A stretch of 12,106 nucleotides of DNA from DATGSF01 sp035302865 (GTDB lineage Bacteria; Bacteroidota; Bacteroidia; Chitinophagales; Chitinophagaceae), in contig DATGSF010000060.1 in the NCBI GenBank assembly GCA_035302865.1, positions 1 to 12,106 on the forward strand, given 5' to 3'. The first letter of the stretch is position 1. Every line of letters begins with the position of its first letter. The notes beneath the pieces are model-generated. The model was not told the origin of the DNA. It saw only the letters and a program-made list of their open reading frames with translations, and made no database searches. The position numbers and the translations under genes are program-made. Positions 1 through 6,541 of this stretch are shown here, one piece after another.

Positions 1-599
1 TATTTGTTATTAAGTAATACCGCTATCTCCCTTTCAGTACTCATACCTTTATCCTTTGGATACCATGCATAAAGTGCATTTATCATATCTTCTTGAGTTT
101 TAGAAGGATCTTTTTTAATTGTATCTACTAAGTCTTGAGCATCTTTTGGTCTAGGTCCCCAAGTAAATAATTCTTTATTACTTTCAGTATCGACAGCTAT
201 AAGTTTTGGGATTGATCTGCCGCCATTTGTTAAGTATTGATCCATAATTTCTAAATTATCATCTCTCAAAATAATACGTAGATCAATTTTGTCTGTAGCA
301 TTTGCAATTTTTGCAATAATAGGTAATATTTGTGCACTGTCTCCACACCATAATTCAGTGATTACCCACCAAATTTGTTTTTGGTTTATATTATTTAAAC
401 GGTTTATTATTTCTTCAGAGGGTTTATAGGTCTTATCCCATCTTTGCATTCTTTTTAGATTTAATTGTGAATATTCTTTGTAATCAAATCTTAAATCTCC
501 TTCCGTATTCTCTGATTCATTGCTGTTGATTCTTTCTGTTTCTTTTTCAACAAAACTGGAATAGGTGTAAAAGTCTTTTATATTTTTAAAAGCGTTCAT
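1..599 (-). CDS. Thioredoxin-like family protein (Thioredoxin_9 type), cut by window edge
   Basis: The gene reads leftwards from an ATG at 597-599 and stays open to the window edge: 199 codons are visible, and the next codon begins TA, so it may stop there or just beyond. I judge it nearly complete. The central fold matches a thioredoxin-like domain: a strand ending in ELWCGDSAQ (residues 82-90), then a GRSIPK stretch (127-132) that supplies the cis-proline, then WGPRP (147-151). The active site is WCGD, so only the first cysteine of the usual CxxC pair is present. WCGDS with one cysteine is a known feature of the Thioredoxin_9 family, which is common in Bacteroidota; the biochemical role of that family is not settled. 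There is no signal peptide, so it is probably cytoplasmic. It lies 94 bases downstream of the esterase gene on the same strand and could be co-transcribed. Family call fairly sure, function not. Confidence 0.85.
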   Translation of the reverse strand, partial: MNAFKNIKDFYTYSSFVEKETERINSNESENTEGDLRFDYKEYSQLNLKRMQRWDKTYKPSEEIINRLNNINQKQIWWVITELWCGDSAQILPIIAKIANATDKIDLRIILRDDNLEIMDQYLTNGGRSIPKLIAVDTESNKELFTWGPRPKDAQDLVDTIKKDPSKTQEDMINALYAWYPKDKGMSTEREIAVLLNNK

Positions 600-693
600 T
601 TTAAATTATTTATTTTGAATAAAGATAGGATAATTCATGCAATTAATGCATCCTTACTATTTATCAAGGCTTTAGTTTTTTCTATAGCCATAT

Positions 694-1470
694 TTAATGC
701 ATTATTTCAAGATACTTTGCGGCAAATCTTTTCCCAATTTCTCTCTGGCTTTGTGCATCAAAATGTGTTTTGTCACCTAAATCTTTTAAATCTTGGGTAG
801 TAATGATATAAGCATTTTTATCTTTTGATGCATAGGAGTGTATTTGCTCATTAATAGCTTGCCAGTTTTCAGGGTTTTTAGAAAATGAAGCCAATTCTCC
901 AATTAGAATGGGAATTGTGTCATTCCCAATTTGTTTTCTAAAATGAGAAAATAGAATATTTAAATTTTCTTCATAGACTTGAATACTTTCCCAACTGCCT
1001 GCATCTTCTTCACCTTGATGCCATAATATTCCTTTTATAATTCCATGCTTCTGAGCAAATTGTACTTTTTTATCAAAATTACTTAATAAAGAAACATTTC
1101 TAAATAAAGAGTCTTCTATCCACATACTTATTGAACTGCCACCGACTGCTGTAGGGATAAGTAATATATTTATACTATCGGGAATCTGATTAATAAGATA
1201 TTTCCCAAAAGCCAAACCATTTCCCAATCCAGCAAGTTTCGGTTCATAAAAATGTAGTGGTTCTTTAGCTTTTATTATTTTATTTTTACTATCAATACTT
1301 AAAACTCTGGGATGAGTTAAAGTGTCTTCCTTCTCAACTGTAGCTCTTCCAGCCATATTTGATTGACCTGCTAAGAGGAATACCCAAGTATTTTCTTTAT
1401 TTTCTATGTTGCTTTTACAGCTTTGTAAAAAAAATATAGATAGAAATAGGAAAGTGATAATTTTTTTCAT
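694..1470 (-). CDS. Lipoprotein SGNH esterase, sialate O-acetylesterase/CE6-like (SASA domain)
   Basis: A 258-residue secreted esterase. The N-terminus is a lipoprotein signal: two lysines, a hydrophobic stretch, and a lipobox LQSC with the lipidated cysteine at residue 18. The mature protein is therefore expected to be membrane-anchored, in the periplasm or on the surface. The SGNH blocks of the SASA family are all visible: GQSNMAG at 35-41 (nucleophile Ser37), a glycine block PTAVGGSS at 106-113, WHQGEED at 150-156, and DKTHFD at 233-238 giving the Asp233/His236 pair of the DxxH block. Known members remove O-acetyl groups from sialic acids or from xylan; the sequence does not decide which substrate applies here. 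It starts only 9 bases after the duplicated terminator of the upstream gene, and I see no promoter of its own, so read-through may drive it. Family call strong, substrate open. Confidence 0.88.
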   Translation of the reverse strand: MKKIITFLFLSIFFLQSCKSNIENKENTWVFLLAGQSNMAGRATVEKEDTLTHPRVLSIDSKNKIIKAKEPLHFYEPKLAGLGNGLAFGKYLINQIPDSINILLIPTAVGGSSISMWIEDSLFRNVSLLSNFDKKVQFAQKHGIIKGILWHQGEEDAGSWESIQVYEENLNILFSHFRKQIGNDTIPILIGELASFSKNPENWQAINEQIHSYASKDKNAYIITTQDLKDLGDKTHFDAQSQREIGKRFAAKYLEIMH

Positions 1471-1478
1471 TTGTCTGC

Positions 1479-1519
1479 TGTTCTTTTAAAAAAGAGGTTG
1501 TTCTTTTAAAAAAGAGGTT
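1479..1519. repeat. Tandem 20-bp direct repeat (two copies)
   Basis: A 20-base unit is present twice head to tail (1479-1498 and 1499-1518), with one further matching base. On the minus strand each copy holds AACCTCT, then six T, then AAAAGAAC. The right-hand copy is the 3' arm and U-tract of the terminator at 1513-1547; the left-hand copy repeats the lower half of that arm plus the U-tract. It looks like a local tandem duplication or polymerase slippage event. Confidence 0.95.
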
Positions 1520-1547
1520 ATCCTGATTTTATATTAGGATAACCTCT
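1508..1547 (-). terminator. Rho-independent terminator of the Tyr/Gly-rich protein gene
   Basis: Positions 1513-1524 and 1536-1547 form a perfect 12-bp inverted repeat (AGAGGTTATCCT against AGGATAACCTCT) with an 11-base loop. In the leftward direction the stem is followed at once by six U residues (plus-strand A run 1508-1513, the last base also closing the stem). This fits an intrinsic terminator 25 bases downstream of the stop codon at 1573-1575. A second partial 3' arm and U-tract follows because of the tandem duplication. Confidence 0.85.
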
Positions 1548-1572
1548 GAACTTTAAGAATAAGATTCTTTTT

Positions 1573-2658
1573 TTATCGTCTCATACTTCCACGAGAAGCT
1601 GGTGCGCTTGATCTTGGTGCACTCGATCTTGAAGGACTTGACATAGATCTGCTTGGGCTAGCAGGTCTCGATTGAATTTGCCTTGTAGGAGTTGAACTTC
1701 TATTAGGTTGTACTTGATTTTGTCTTTGTGGTTGCGTTTGAATCTGCCTATTAGGTCTGGTAGATTGTTGTTGCATACTTCTAGAAGGAGTTGTGCTTTG
1801 TTGTCTTTGCATAGAACGATTGTTCGATGGAGTTGTTCTATAACGTGCATCATTACTTCTTTGAACTCCTTGGTTATTTCTATTTGTAGAGCTTCTATTA
1901 GGGTTTTGTCTAATAGTAGAAGAACGATTGCTGTTTATTGCATTGTCTCTACTTCTTGAAGATTGTGGTCTTACTATATTATTTCTGCTAGAAGAAGAAA
2001 TAGGATTTGTTCTTCCTGACTGATATCTATAGCTACCTGGATTGTATATACCACTACCTCTTTGCCCTCTTGGGCCATAGTAGCTATTACGTCTGTTGCC
2101 TATATTTCCATAATAGTACCCATCATAGAATCCGTTCCAGTAACCACCATATCCATAACCATAACCATACCAAGGATTATAACCATAGCCATAACCGTAC
2201 CAAGGATTATAGTAGCCGTAGCTAGGATAGCCCCAACCGAAATGTCCTCCATATCCATAGCTCCATCCGAAACCTACTCCAAAGGAGAAGCCAGAACGGT
2301 AACCATAATAAGGAGAATAATAAGAATTCATCCAATAGGGAGAATAGAAGGGACTATAGTATCCATAATAACTTACGGGATGATAAAATCGCCTAATACG
2401 AGTGGTGTAGGAATCTTCCTCATAGTCTAAATACACTTCATCGTAGTCTTCATAATTGTTATAATTTGCATATTCTCTATTCGCATATGCATTGGAATTG
2501 TTATTGTATTGTGAAGAAGTCTTAGCTTCCTCATTTGCCTCTGCTGCAGCATCAGAACCAGAAAAATAAATATCATCATAATAAGTATTTTTCTGTGCAT
2601 GCGTAGGCATTGCCCATAAGGCCCACCCAAATATAGCTGCAAATATCACACGTTTCAT
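1573..2658 (-). CDS. Secreted Tyr/Gly-rich, Arg/Ser-rich low-complexity protein of unknown function
   Basis: A 361-residue exported protein that I do not recognise as a named family. Residues 1-21 are a typical Sec signal peptide (MKR, hydrophobic core, cleavage after THA). The mature part has three blocks of very different composition: an acidic, Asn/Tyr-rich segment (about 24-85), an aromatic segment dominated by Tyr, Gly, Trp and Phe (about 92-182), and a strongly basic tail rich in Arg, Ser, Gln, Asn and Pro (about 183-361) with no acidic residue after Asp270. The aromatic block contains an exact tandem decapeptide, NPWYGYGYGY, at 151-160 and 161-170. No membrane anchor, lipobox or recognisable C-terminal sorting domain is seen. 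Composition suggests a disordered, possibly adhesive or matrix-associated exported protein, but this is inference. It is transcribed divergently from proS and has its own terminator. Existence of the gene is well supported by the signal peptide and terminator, even though repeat-rich DNA also opens other frames. Confidence 0.8.
   Translation of the reverse strand: MKRVIFAAIFGWALWAMPTHAQKNTYYDDIYFSGSDAAAEANEEAKTSSQYNNNSNAYANREYANYNNYEDYDEVYLDYEEDSYTTRIRRFYHPVSYYGYYSPFYSPYWMNSYYSPYYGYRSGFSFGVGFGWSYGYGGHFGWGYPSYGYYNPWYGYGYGYNPWYGYGYGYGGYWNGFYDGYYYGNIGNRRNSYYGPRGQRGSGIYNPGSYRYQSGRTNPISSSSRNNIVRPQSSRSRDNAINSNRSSTIRQNPNRSSTNRNNQGVQRSNDARYRTTPSNNRSMQRQQSTTPSRSMQQQSTRPNRQIQTQPQRQNQVQPNRSSTPTRQIQSRPASPSRSMSSPSRSSAPRSSAPASRGSMRR
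2162..2221 (-). repeat. Tandem 30-bp coding repeat (NPWYGYGYGY)
   Basis: Two adjacent 30-base units encode the identical decapeptide NPWYGYGYGY (residues 151-170 of the secreted protein). The core CAAGGATTAT on the plus strand recurs at 2171-2180 and 2201-2210, exactly 30 bases apart. Nucleotide differences between the units are mostly at third codon positions, so the duplication is not brand new and the peptide appears to have been kept. Confidence 0.85.
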
Positions 2659-2814
2659 AGTTATTCCTATTTTAATCGTTAAGAATATAGTGTATAAAAA
2701 TAATCAATTTCTTATAATTTTCAAAATTGACTTCAAATATACTACTTTTGTAGATTATCCATCTAATAATTCATATATTAGACGACAAATTTATTTAGAG
2801 GTTTAATCAAAACT
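2659..2814. promoter_or_regulatory. Divergent intergenic promoter region
   Basis: This 156-base gap separates the outward-facing secreted-protein gene and proS. Two matches to the Bacteroidota -7 consensus TAnnTTTG lie almost back to back: TACTTTTG on plus (2743-2750), and TATATTTG on minus (2734-2741). Neither has a clear TTG -33 element at 17-23 bases, so they are candidates only. A 7-bp inverted repeat, TCTAATA (2762-2768) with TATTAGA (2776-2782), sits in what would be the proS leader. No Shine-Dalgarno sequence precedes either ATG. Confidence 0.5.
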
Positions 2815-4293
2815 ATGAGTAAAGTAATAACAAGTAGAAAAGAAGACTACAATAAGTGGTACAACGATTTAGTTCTTAAAGGCGAACTAGCTGACTATTC
2901 CGCAGTTAGAGGATGTATGGTAATCAAGCCTTACGGCTTTGGTTTATGGGAAAACATGCGTGACATTTTAGATAAAAAATTCAAAGATACGGGACACCAA
3001 AATGCATATTTCCCTTTATTTGTTCCTAAAAGTTTATTTGAAGCAGAAGAAAAAAATGCAGAAGGATTTGCTAAAGAGTGTGCTGTTGTAACACATTATA
3101 GATTAAAAAACAATCCTGAAGAAGCTGGTAAATTAATGGTTGATCCTGAGGCGAAATTAGAAGAAGAGTTAATAGTTCGACCAACATCAGAGGCTATTAT
3201 TTGGAATACTTATAAGGATTGGATCCAGTCATATAGAGATTTGCCTTTATTGATTAATCAGTGGGCGAATGTTGTACGTTGGGAAATGCGCACTCGTTTA
3301 TTTTTAAGAACAGCAGAGTTTTTATGGCAAGAAGGACATACAGCTCATGCTACAAAAGAAGAAGCGATTCAAGAAACAAAGCAAATGATAGATGTTTATG
3401 CGGATTTTGCTGAAAATTATATGGCTATGCCTGTAATTAAGGGAGTAAAATCAGAAAGTGAACGATTTGCTGGTGCAGAAGATACCTATACTATTGAAGC
3501 TTTGATGCAAGATGGTAAAGCTTTACAAGCAGGAACATCTCATTTTTTAGGTCAAAACTTTGCTAAGGCTTTTGATGTGAAATTTGCAGATAAGGATAAT
3601 AATATGGAATATGTTTGGGCTACCAGTTGGGGAGTTAGTACGCGTTTAATTGGAGGACTTATCATGACACATAGTGATGACAAAGGTTTAGTACTTCCTC
3701 CACGCATAGCGCCAATCCAAGTTGTAATAGTACCTATATTCAAAGGTGAAGAACAAAAACAGGAGTTATTGCAAACCTTAGAATCTTTAGCTAAAGAATT
3801 AAAAGAAAAAGGTATTCGAGTAAATATAGATGCAGATGAAACTAGAAGGCCAGGTTGGAAATTTGCACAACATGAAATGAAAGGTGTTCCCATTCGTTTA
3901 GCTTTAGGTTTGCGTGATTTAGCTCAAGGAAAAATTGAATTAGCAAGAAGAGATGAAGGCACTAAGGAGTTGTTTGCTATAGATGAAGTAATTAAAAGGA
4001 TTCCTAATTTGTTAGAGGAGATTCAGGATAATATGTTTTCAAAGGCCAAAGCATTTAGAGATAATCACATAACAAAAGCTGATACTTTGGAAGAAATGGT
4101 AAAAATTTTAGATGAAAAAACAGGTTTTGTATCTGCTCATTGGGATGGGTCGGCAGAAACTGAGGAAGAGATTCAAAAGCAAACTAAAGCTACTATACGT
4201 TGTATACCATTAAATAATATTGAAGAAGAAGGAAAATGTATATTAACTGGAAAGCCTTCAAAGCAAAGAGTATTATTTGCTCGTGCATATTAA
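2815..4293 (+). CDS. proS: Prolyl-tRNA synthetase (eukaryote/archaeon type, class II)
   Basis: A 492-residue cytoplasmic enzyme that charges tRNA(Pro) with proline in an ATP-dependent two-step reaction. The class II catalytic core is complete: motif 1 around 48-72, VRPTSE at 121-126 (proline-binding TxE region), motif 2 at about 153-178 (RWEMRTRLFLRTAEFLWQEG), and motif 3 around 267-285 (WATSWGVSTRLIGGLIM). The anticodon-binding domain follows at about 300-405, and a C-terminal domain ends in the typical terminal tyrosine (FARAY). The length, and the absence of the large editing insertion of the E. coli-type enzyme, identify the compact eukaryote/archaeon form. In that form the C-terminal domain usually binds zinc through four cysteines; here only Cys463 and Cys475 are seen there, so the metal site looks reduced. 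It probably leads a two-gene transcript with the small protein 14 bases downstream. Confidence 0.98.
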   Translation: MSKVITSRKEDYNKWYNDLVLKGELADYSAVRGCMVIKPYGFGLWENMRDILDKKFKDTGHQNAYFPLFVPKSLFEAEEKNAEGFAKECAVVTHYRLKNNPEEAGKLMVDPEAKLEEELIVRPTSEAIIWNTYKDWIQSYRDLPLLINQWANVVRWEMRTRLFLRTAEFLWQEGHTAHATKEEAIQETKQMIDVYADFAENYMAMPVIKGVKSESERFAGAEDTYTIEALMQDGKALQAGTSHFLGQNFAKAFDVKFADKDNNMEYVWATSWGVSTRLIGGLIMTHSDDKGLVLPPRIAPIQVVIVPIFKGEEQKQELLQTLESLAKELKEKGIRVNIDADETRRPGWKFAQHEMKGVPIRLALGLRDLAQGKIELARRDEGTKELFAIDEVIKRIPNLLEEIQDNMFSKAKAFRDNHITKADTLEEMVKILDEKTGFVSAHWDGSAETEEEIQKQTKATIRCIPLNNIEEEGKCILTGKPSKQRVLFARAY

Positions 4294-4307
4294 AATAAAG
4301 GATAAAA

Positions 4308-4661
4308 ATGGAAATATTACAAGCATTGATTTTAAAACATCCGGCTACGAAATTGGATATGTTTATGAAAGAAATTAAACAGTTTCCTATGGAGGTGTTT
4401 AGTACTGAAAATGAGGAAGAGGCAATGGATAAAATGCGTAATGGCTATTATCAATTATTGATTATTGATGATAAGATTGAAAGAGCAACTCGAATTAAAG
4501 TAGAAACTATGGCTGAAGTTTTATTCCCAGGTGCTGCTAATATTCCATTAAGTTTAGAGGATGAAGTAGTAGTTAGGTTTAAAATGATGCATATATTACA
4601 TGAATGGAAAAAATCACAGTCCGATGGTGGTTTGCATTTATTTGATGATCCAGATTTATAG
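4308..4661 (+). CDS. Small receiver-like protein of unknown function, downstream of proS
   Basis: A 117-residue acidic cytoplasmic protein with no signal peptide and no membrane segment. I do not recognise a named family. The first 85 residues have an alternating strand/helix pattern: a hydrophobic strand (3-9), a helix, a strand near 28-32, a helix rich in Glu and Lys, then QLLIIDDKI (49-57). This resembles the first half of a CheY-like receiver, with the Asp54/Asp55 pair where the phosphoacceptor strand would end. The acidic pair expected after strand 1 is absent (LILKHPAT instead), and no clear strand-5 lysine is seen, so if it is a receiver fold it is probably non-phosphorylated. The C-terminus (100-117) is polar and acidic. 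It starts 14 bases after the proS stop and is followed by a strong terminator, so it is most likely translated from the proS transcript. Gene fairly sure, function unknown. Confidence 0.8.
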   Translation: MEILQALILKHPATKLDMFMKEIKQFPMEVFSTENEEEAMDKMRNGYYQLLIIDDKIERATRIKVETMAEVLFPGAANIPLSLEDEVVVRFKMMHILHEWKKSQSDGGLHLFDDPDL

Positions 4662-4676
4662 TAGTTTTTTTAAAAA

Positions 4677-4710
4677 GCAAAAATCCAGCATTTGGTTGCT
4701 GGATTTTTGT
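4677..4710. terminator. Bidirectional intrinsic terminator between converging genes
   Basis: AAAAATCCAGCA (4679-4690) and TGCTGGATTTTT (4697-4708) form a perfect 12-bp stem with a TTTGGT loop, extended by a C-G pair at 4678/4709. The A-run at the left and T-run at the right give a U-tract in either direction. It lies 17 bases after the stop of the small plus-strand gene and 19 bases beyond the end of the GH123-like gene arriving from the right, so it can serve both. Confidence 0.92.
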
Positions 4711-4727
4711 TTATTATTTTAATAAAT

Positions 4728-6485
4728 TTATAAACTATTTAGAACCTTTCTAGCTTCTTTTAAAATTAAATGTGGGTCTTTAGGACTAATTTTTTGGTAA
4801 TGAAAGTTTTCAAGAATCTTATTGATTTCTTCAAGTTTTTCAGGATTTTTAGCATATTTCTCTTTTAAAATTCTAATTTTCTCATAATCTTGAACTCCTT
4901 CTATTAAACGCTCAAATCGGATGCTACTTCTTGCATCTGGGTATATTAAGTAAGTATCGCCAGCTGCCCATTCCCTAAATCTAGAATCTTGTAAGGGATT
5001 TATTGTCCAACTGTTATATGCCCAGCGCAAATATCCATTAAAGCCAGCAGCCATTGCATACCATCCATACCAAGAAGCTTCTGCTGGAGCTGAAAATGTA
5101 AAAGTGTTAGGAAAAGGATGAGAACAAGCAGTATAAAAACTAGTAGGTAGATTCAATTTCTTTCTTTTTTCTAATACCTCTTCTGGGAAACTTTGACCAT
5201 AATTGAGGCAATAATCATATAAGTCTTCTTCTAAACTATTTTCATATTTTACTCCTGCTAATGTAATTTTAAACTCTGGTTCCACTTCTTTTACAATTTT
5301 AATGACATTTTTTAAATCATTTAATCTTCTTTCATCCATTGCAATTGTTGTAATTTCAAACCAGCCTTTCTTTTTTAAATGTTTAGCAAAATCTTCGATA
5401 AAAGGAGCCCAGAACTCTTTGTATTTCGGATCATTAGAATTGGTTGATAAATATTCAATTTGATTTTTACTTTCATCAAAATAAGCAAATCGCATTGCCC
5501 AGGGAATCATGGTATAGCAATTAATTTGTGCATTGATGCCAATCTTTTTCATCATAAATTCTACCCAATTGTCAAATATAGTATAATCAAAATCCCAAGT
5601 TCCATCTTTTTTTAATGTTCTACGTATCATATTATCAAAAGGGTCTTGCGTTTGTCCATTCCATGCTCTATCAGTAATAGTTGTGGTTATGACTTTTTGA
5701 CCTGCATTTGCTAGCATTTTCATACTTGGCTCCATTATTTGAAAGTGTTCCTTTGACCATGGCTCTACATTATGATAACGAGCAAAAGCATAAGGATTTT
5801 GCCATAAATCTAAATGAAAACTCCAATCTTTAGGCTCTGGTAAAATATTCTTTAAAACTTTTAATTCAATATCTAAAGGGACTAATTTCTTATTAACTGT
5901 AGCATAGAATTTTCCAGAATATATTCCTGGTTTTGTAGAAGCTGGAATCTTAATATTTATCCAAACGGGTCTTGTAGAATATGCAGGTAAATTCCAATTT
6001 TCTGTTTCCAAATTAAGTACATCGGCAACTATGGAAGAATCAAATAAACTTGCAGTTCTTTTACCACATCCGCTATTTCCACCTTTATTTAATTCATCAG
6101 TCATTACATAAGAAACAGGCATTATCTTTATATTTTCTTTTTTTATTTTTGATTTTTTTGAACTTAAATCATCAATAGAAAAGGTTATATTTTCTAAATC
6201 TGCTTTAGTGAAAAGAACTGCTTGTGCATTAACACGTTCACCTCGCCAAGCTTTTAGCTGTAAAATATCTGTTCTGTCTTGGGATTGTAAATCAATATCG
6301 GGTATATGGTATTTTTTATATCGTGTATCAGTATTGCCCCATTTCCAATAAAAATTATTCTCTAATCGTTCCTCCCAGTGATTAATAGGTTCTTTTTCTT
6401 TTGTATCTTCTAATTCAGTATAAGATTGTCCCCATATTAAAATTTGGCTACATAAAGCCATTAAAAGAAAAGATAATTTTCTCAT
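4728..6485 (-). CDS. Secreted GH123-type glycosidase (DUF4091), probable beta-N-acetylgalactosaminidase
   Basis: A 585-residue exported protein. Residues 1-19 or so are a Sec signal peptide ending near IWGQ. An N-terminal beta-sandwich-like region (about 45-210) precedes a barrel domain (about 220-540) with the marks of the GH123/DUF4091 family: FHLDLWQNPYAFARYH (223-238), a tryptophan- and aromatic-rich core, IAMDERR (381-387), and a C-terminal GYLRWAYNSW (484-493) followed by DTYLIYP and RFERLIEGVQDYE. Studied GH123 enzymes remove terminal beta-linked GalNAc from glycosphingolipid-type glycans by substrate-assisted catalysis with a neighbouring Asp-Glu pair; Asp384-Glu385 fits that pair. 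It has no lipobox, so it is probably periplasmic or released. It is last in a run of four minus-strand genes, 56 bases after the aminotransferase, and ends at the shared terminator. No sulfatase or SusC/SusD gene is adjacent. Family confident; exact substrate inferred. Confidence 0.88.
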   Translation of the reverse strand: MRKLSFLLMALCSQILIWGQSYTELEDTKEKEPINHWEERLENNFYWKWGNTDTRYKKYHIPDIDLQSQDRTDILQLKAWRGERVNAQAVLFTKADLENITFSIDDLSSKKSKIKKENIKIMPVSYVMTDELNKGGNSGCGKRTASLFDSSIVADVLNLETENWNLPAYSTRPVWINIKIPASTKPGIYSGKFYATVNKKLVPLDIELKVLKNILPEPKDWSFHLDLWQNPYAFARYHNVEPWSKEHFQIMEPSMKMLANAGQKVITTTITDRAWNGQTQDPFDNMIRRTLKKDGTWDFDYTIFDNWVEFMMKKIGINAQINCYTMIPWAMRFAYFDESKNQIEYLSTNSNDPKYKEFWAPFIEDFAKHLKKKGWFEITTIAMDERRLNDLKNVIKIVKEVEPEFKITLAGVKYENSLEEDLYDYCLNYGQSFPEEVLEKRKKLNLPTSFYTACSHPFPNTFTFSAPAEASWYGWYAMAAGFNGYLRWAYNSWTINPLQDSRFREWAAGDTYLIYPDARSSIRFERLIEGVQDYEKIRILKEKYAKNPEKLEEINKILENFHYQKISPKDPHLILKEARKVLNSL

Positions 6486-6541
6486 TTAAAAATAAAGTTT
6501 AAGTATAAATATAGCTAAAGTTTTTATAAAATGGTATTATA

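Noticed and set aside
637..651. Near-palindrome ATGCAATTAATGCAT upstream of the thioredoxin-like gene
   Set aside because: Arms of only five bases with a mismatch at the centre; not strong enough to call an operator.
635..691. Minus-strand 18-codon ORF between the esterase and thioredoxin-like genes
   Set aside because: It is too short, has no supporting signal, and such ORFs are expected by chance in AT-rich DNA.
615..800. Plus-strand open frame of 61 codons, starting TTG
   Set aside because: It overlaps the 3' end of the esterase gene on the other strand, has no promoter or family resemblance, and starts with a non-ATG codon.
1555..1574. Small hairpin AAGAAT-AAG-ATTCTT followed by T on the plus strand
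   Set aside because: It looks like a plus-strand terminator, but no plus-strand gene precedes it and the stem is all weak pairs apart from two G-C.
1581..2642. Several other open frames on both strands across the secreted-protein gene
   Set aside because: They are shadows of repetitive coding sequence; only the 361-residue frame has a signal peptide, sensible position and terminator.
3552..3893. Minus-strand open frame of 113 codons inside proS
   Set aside because: It lies fully within a well-conserved gene and shows no independent feature.
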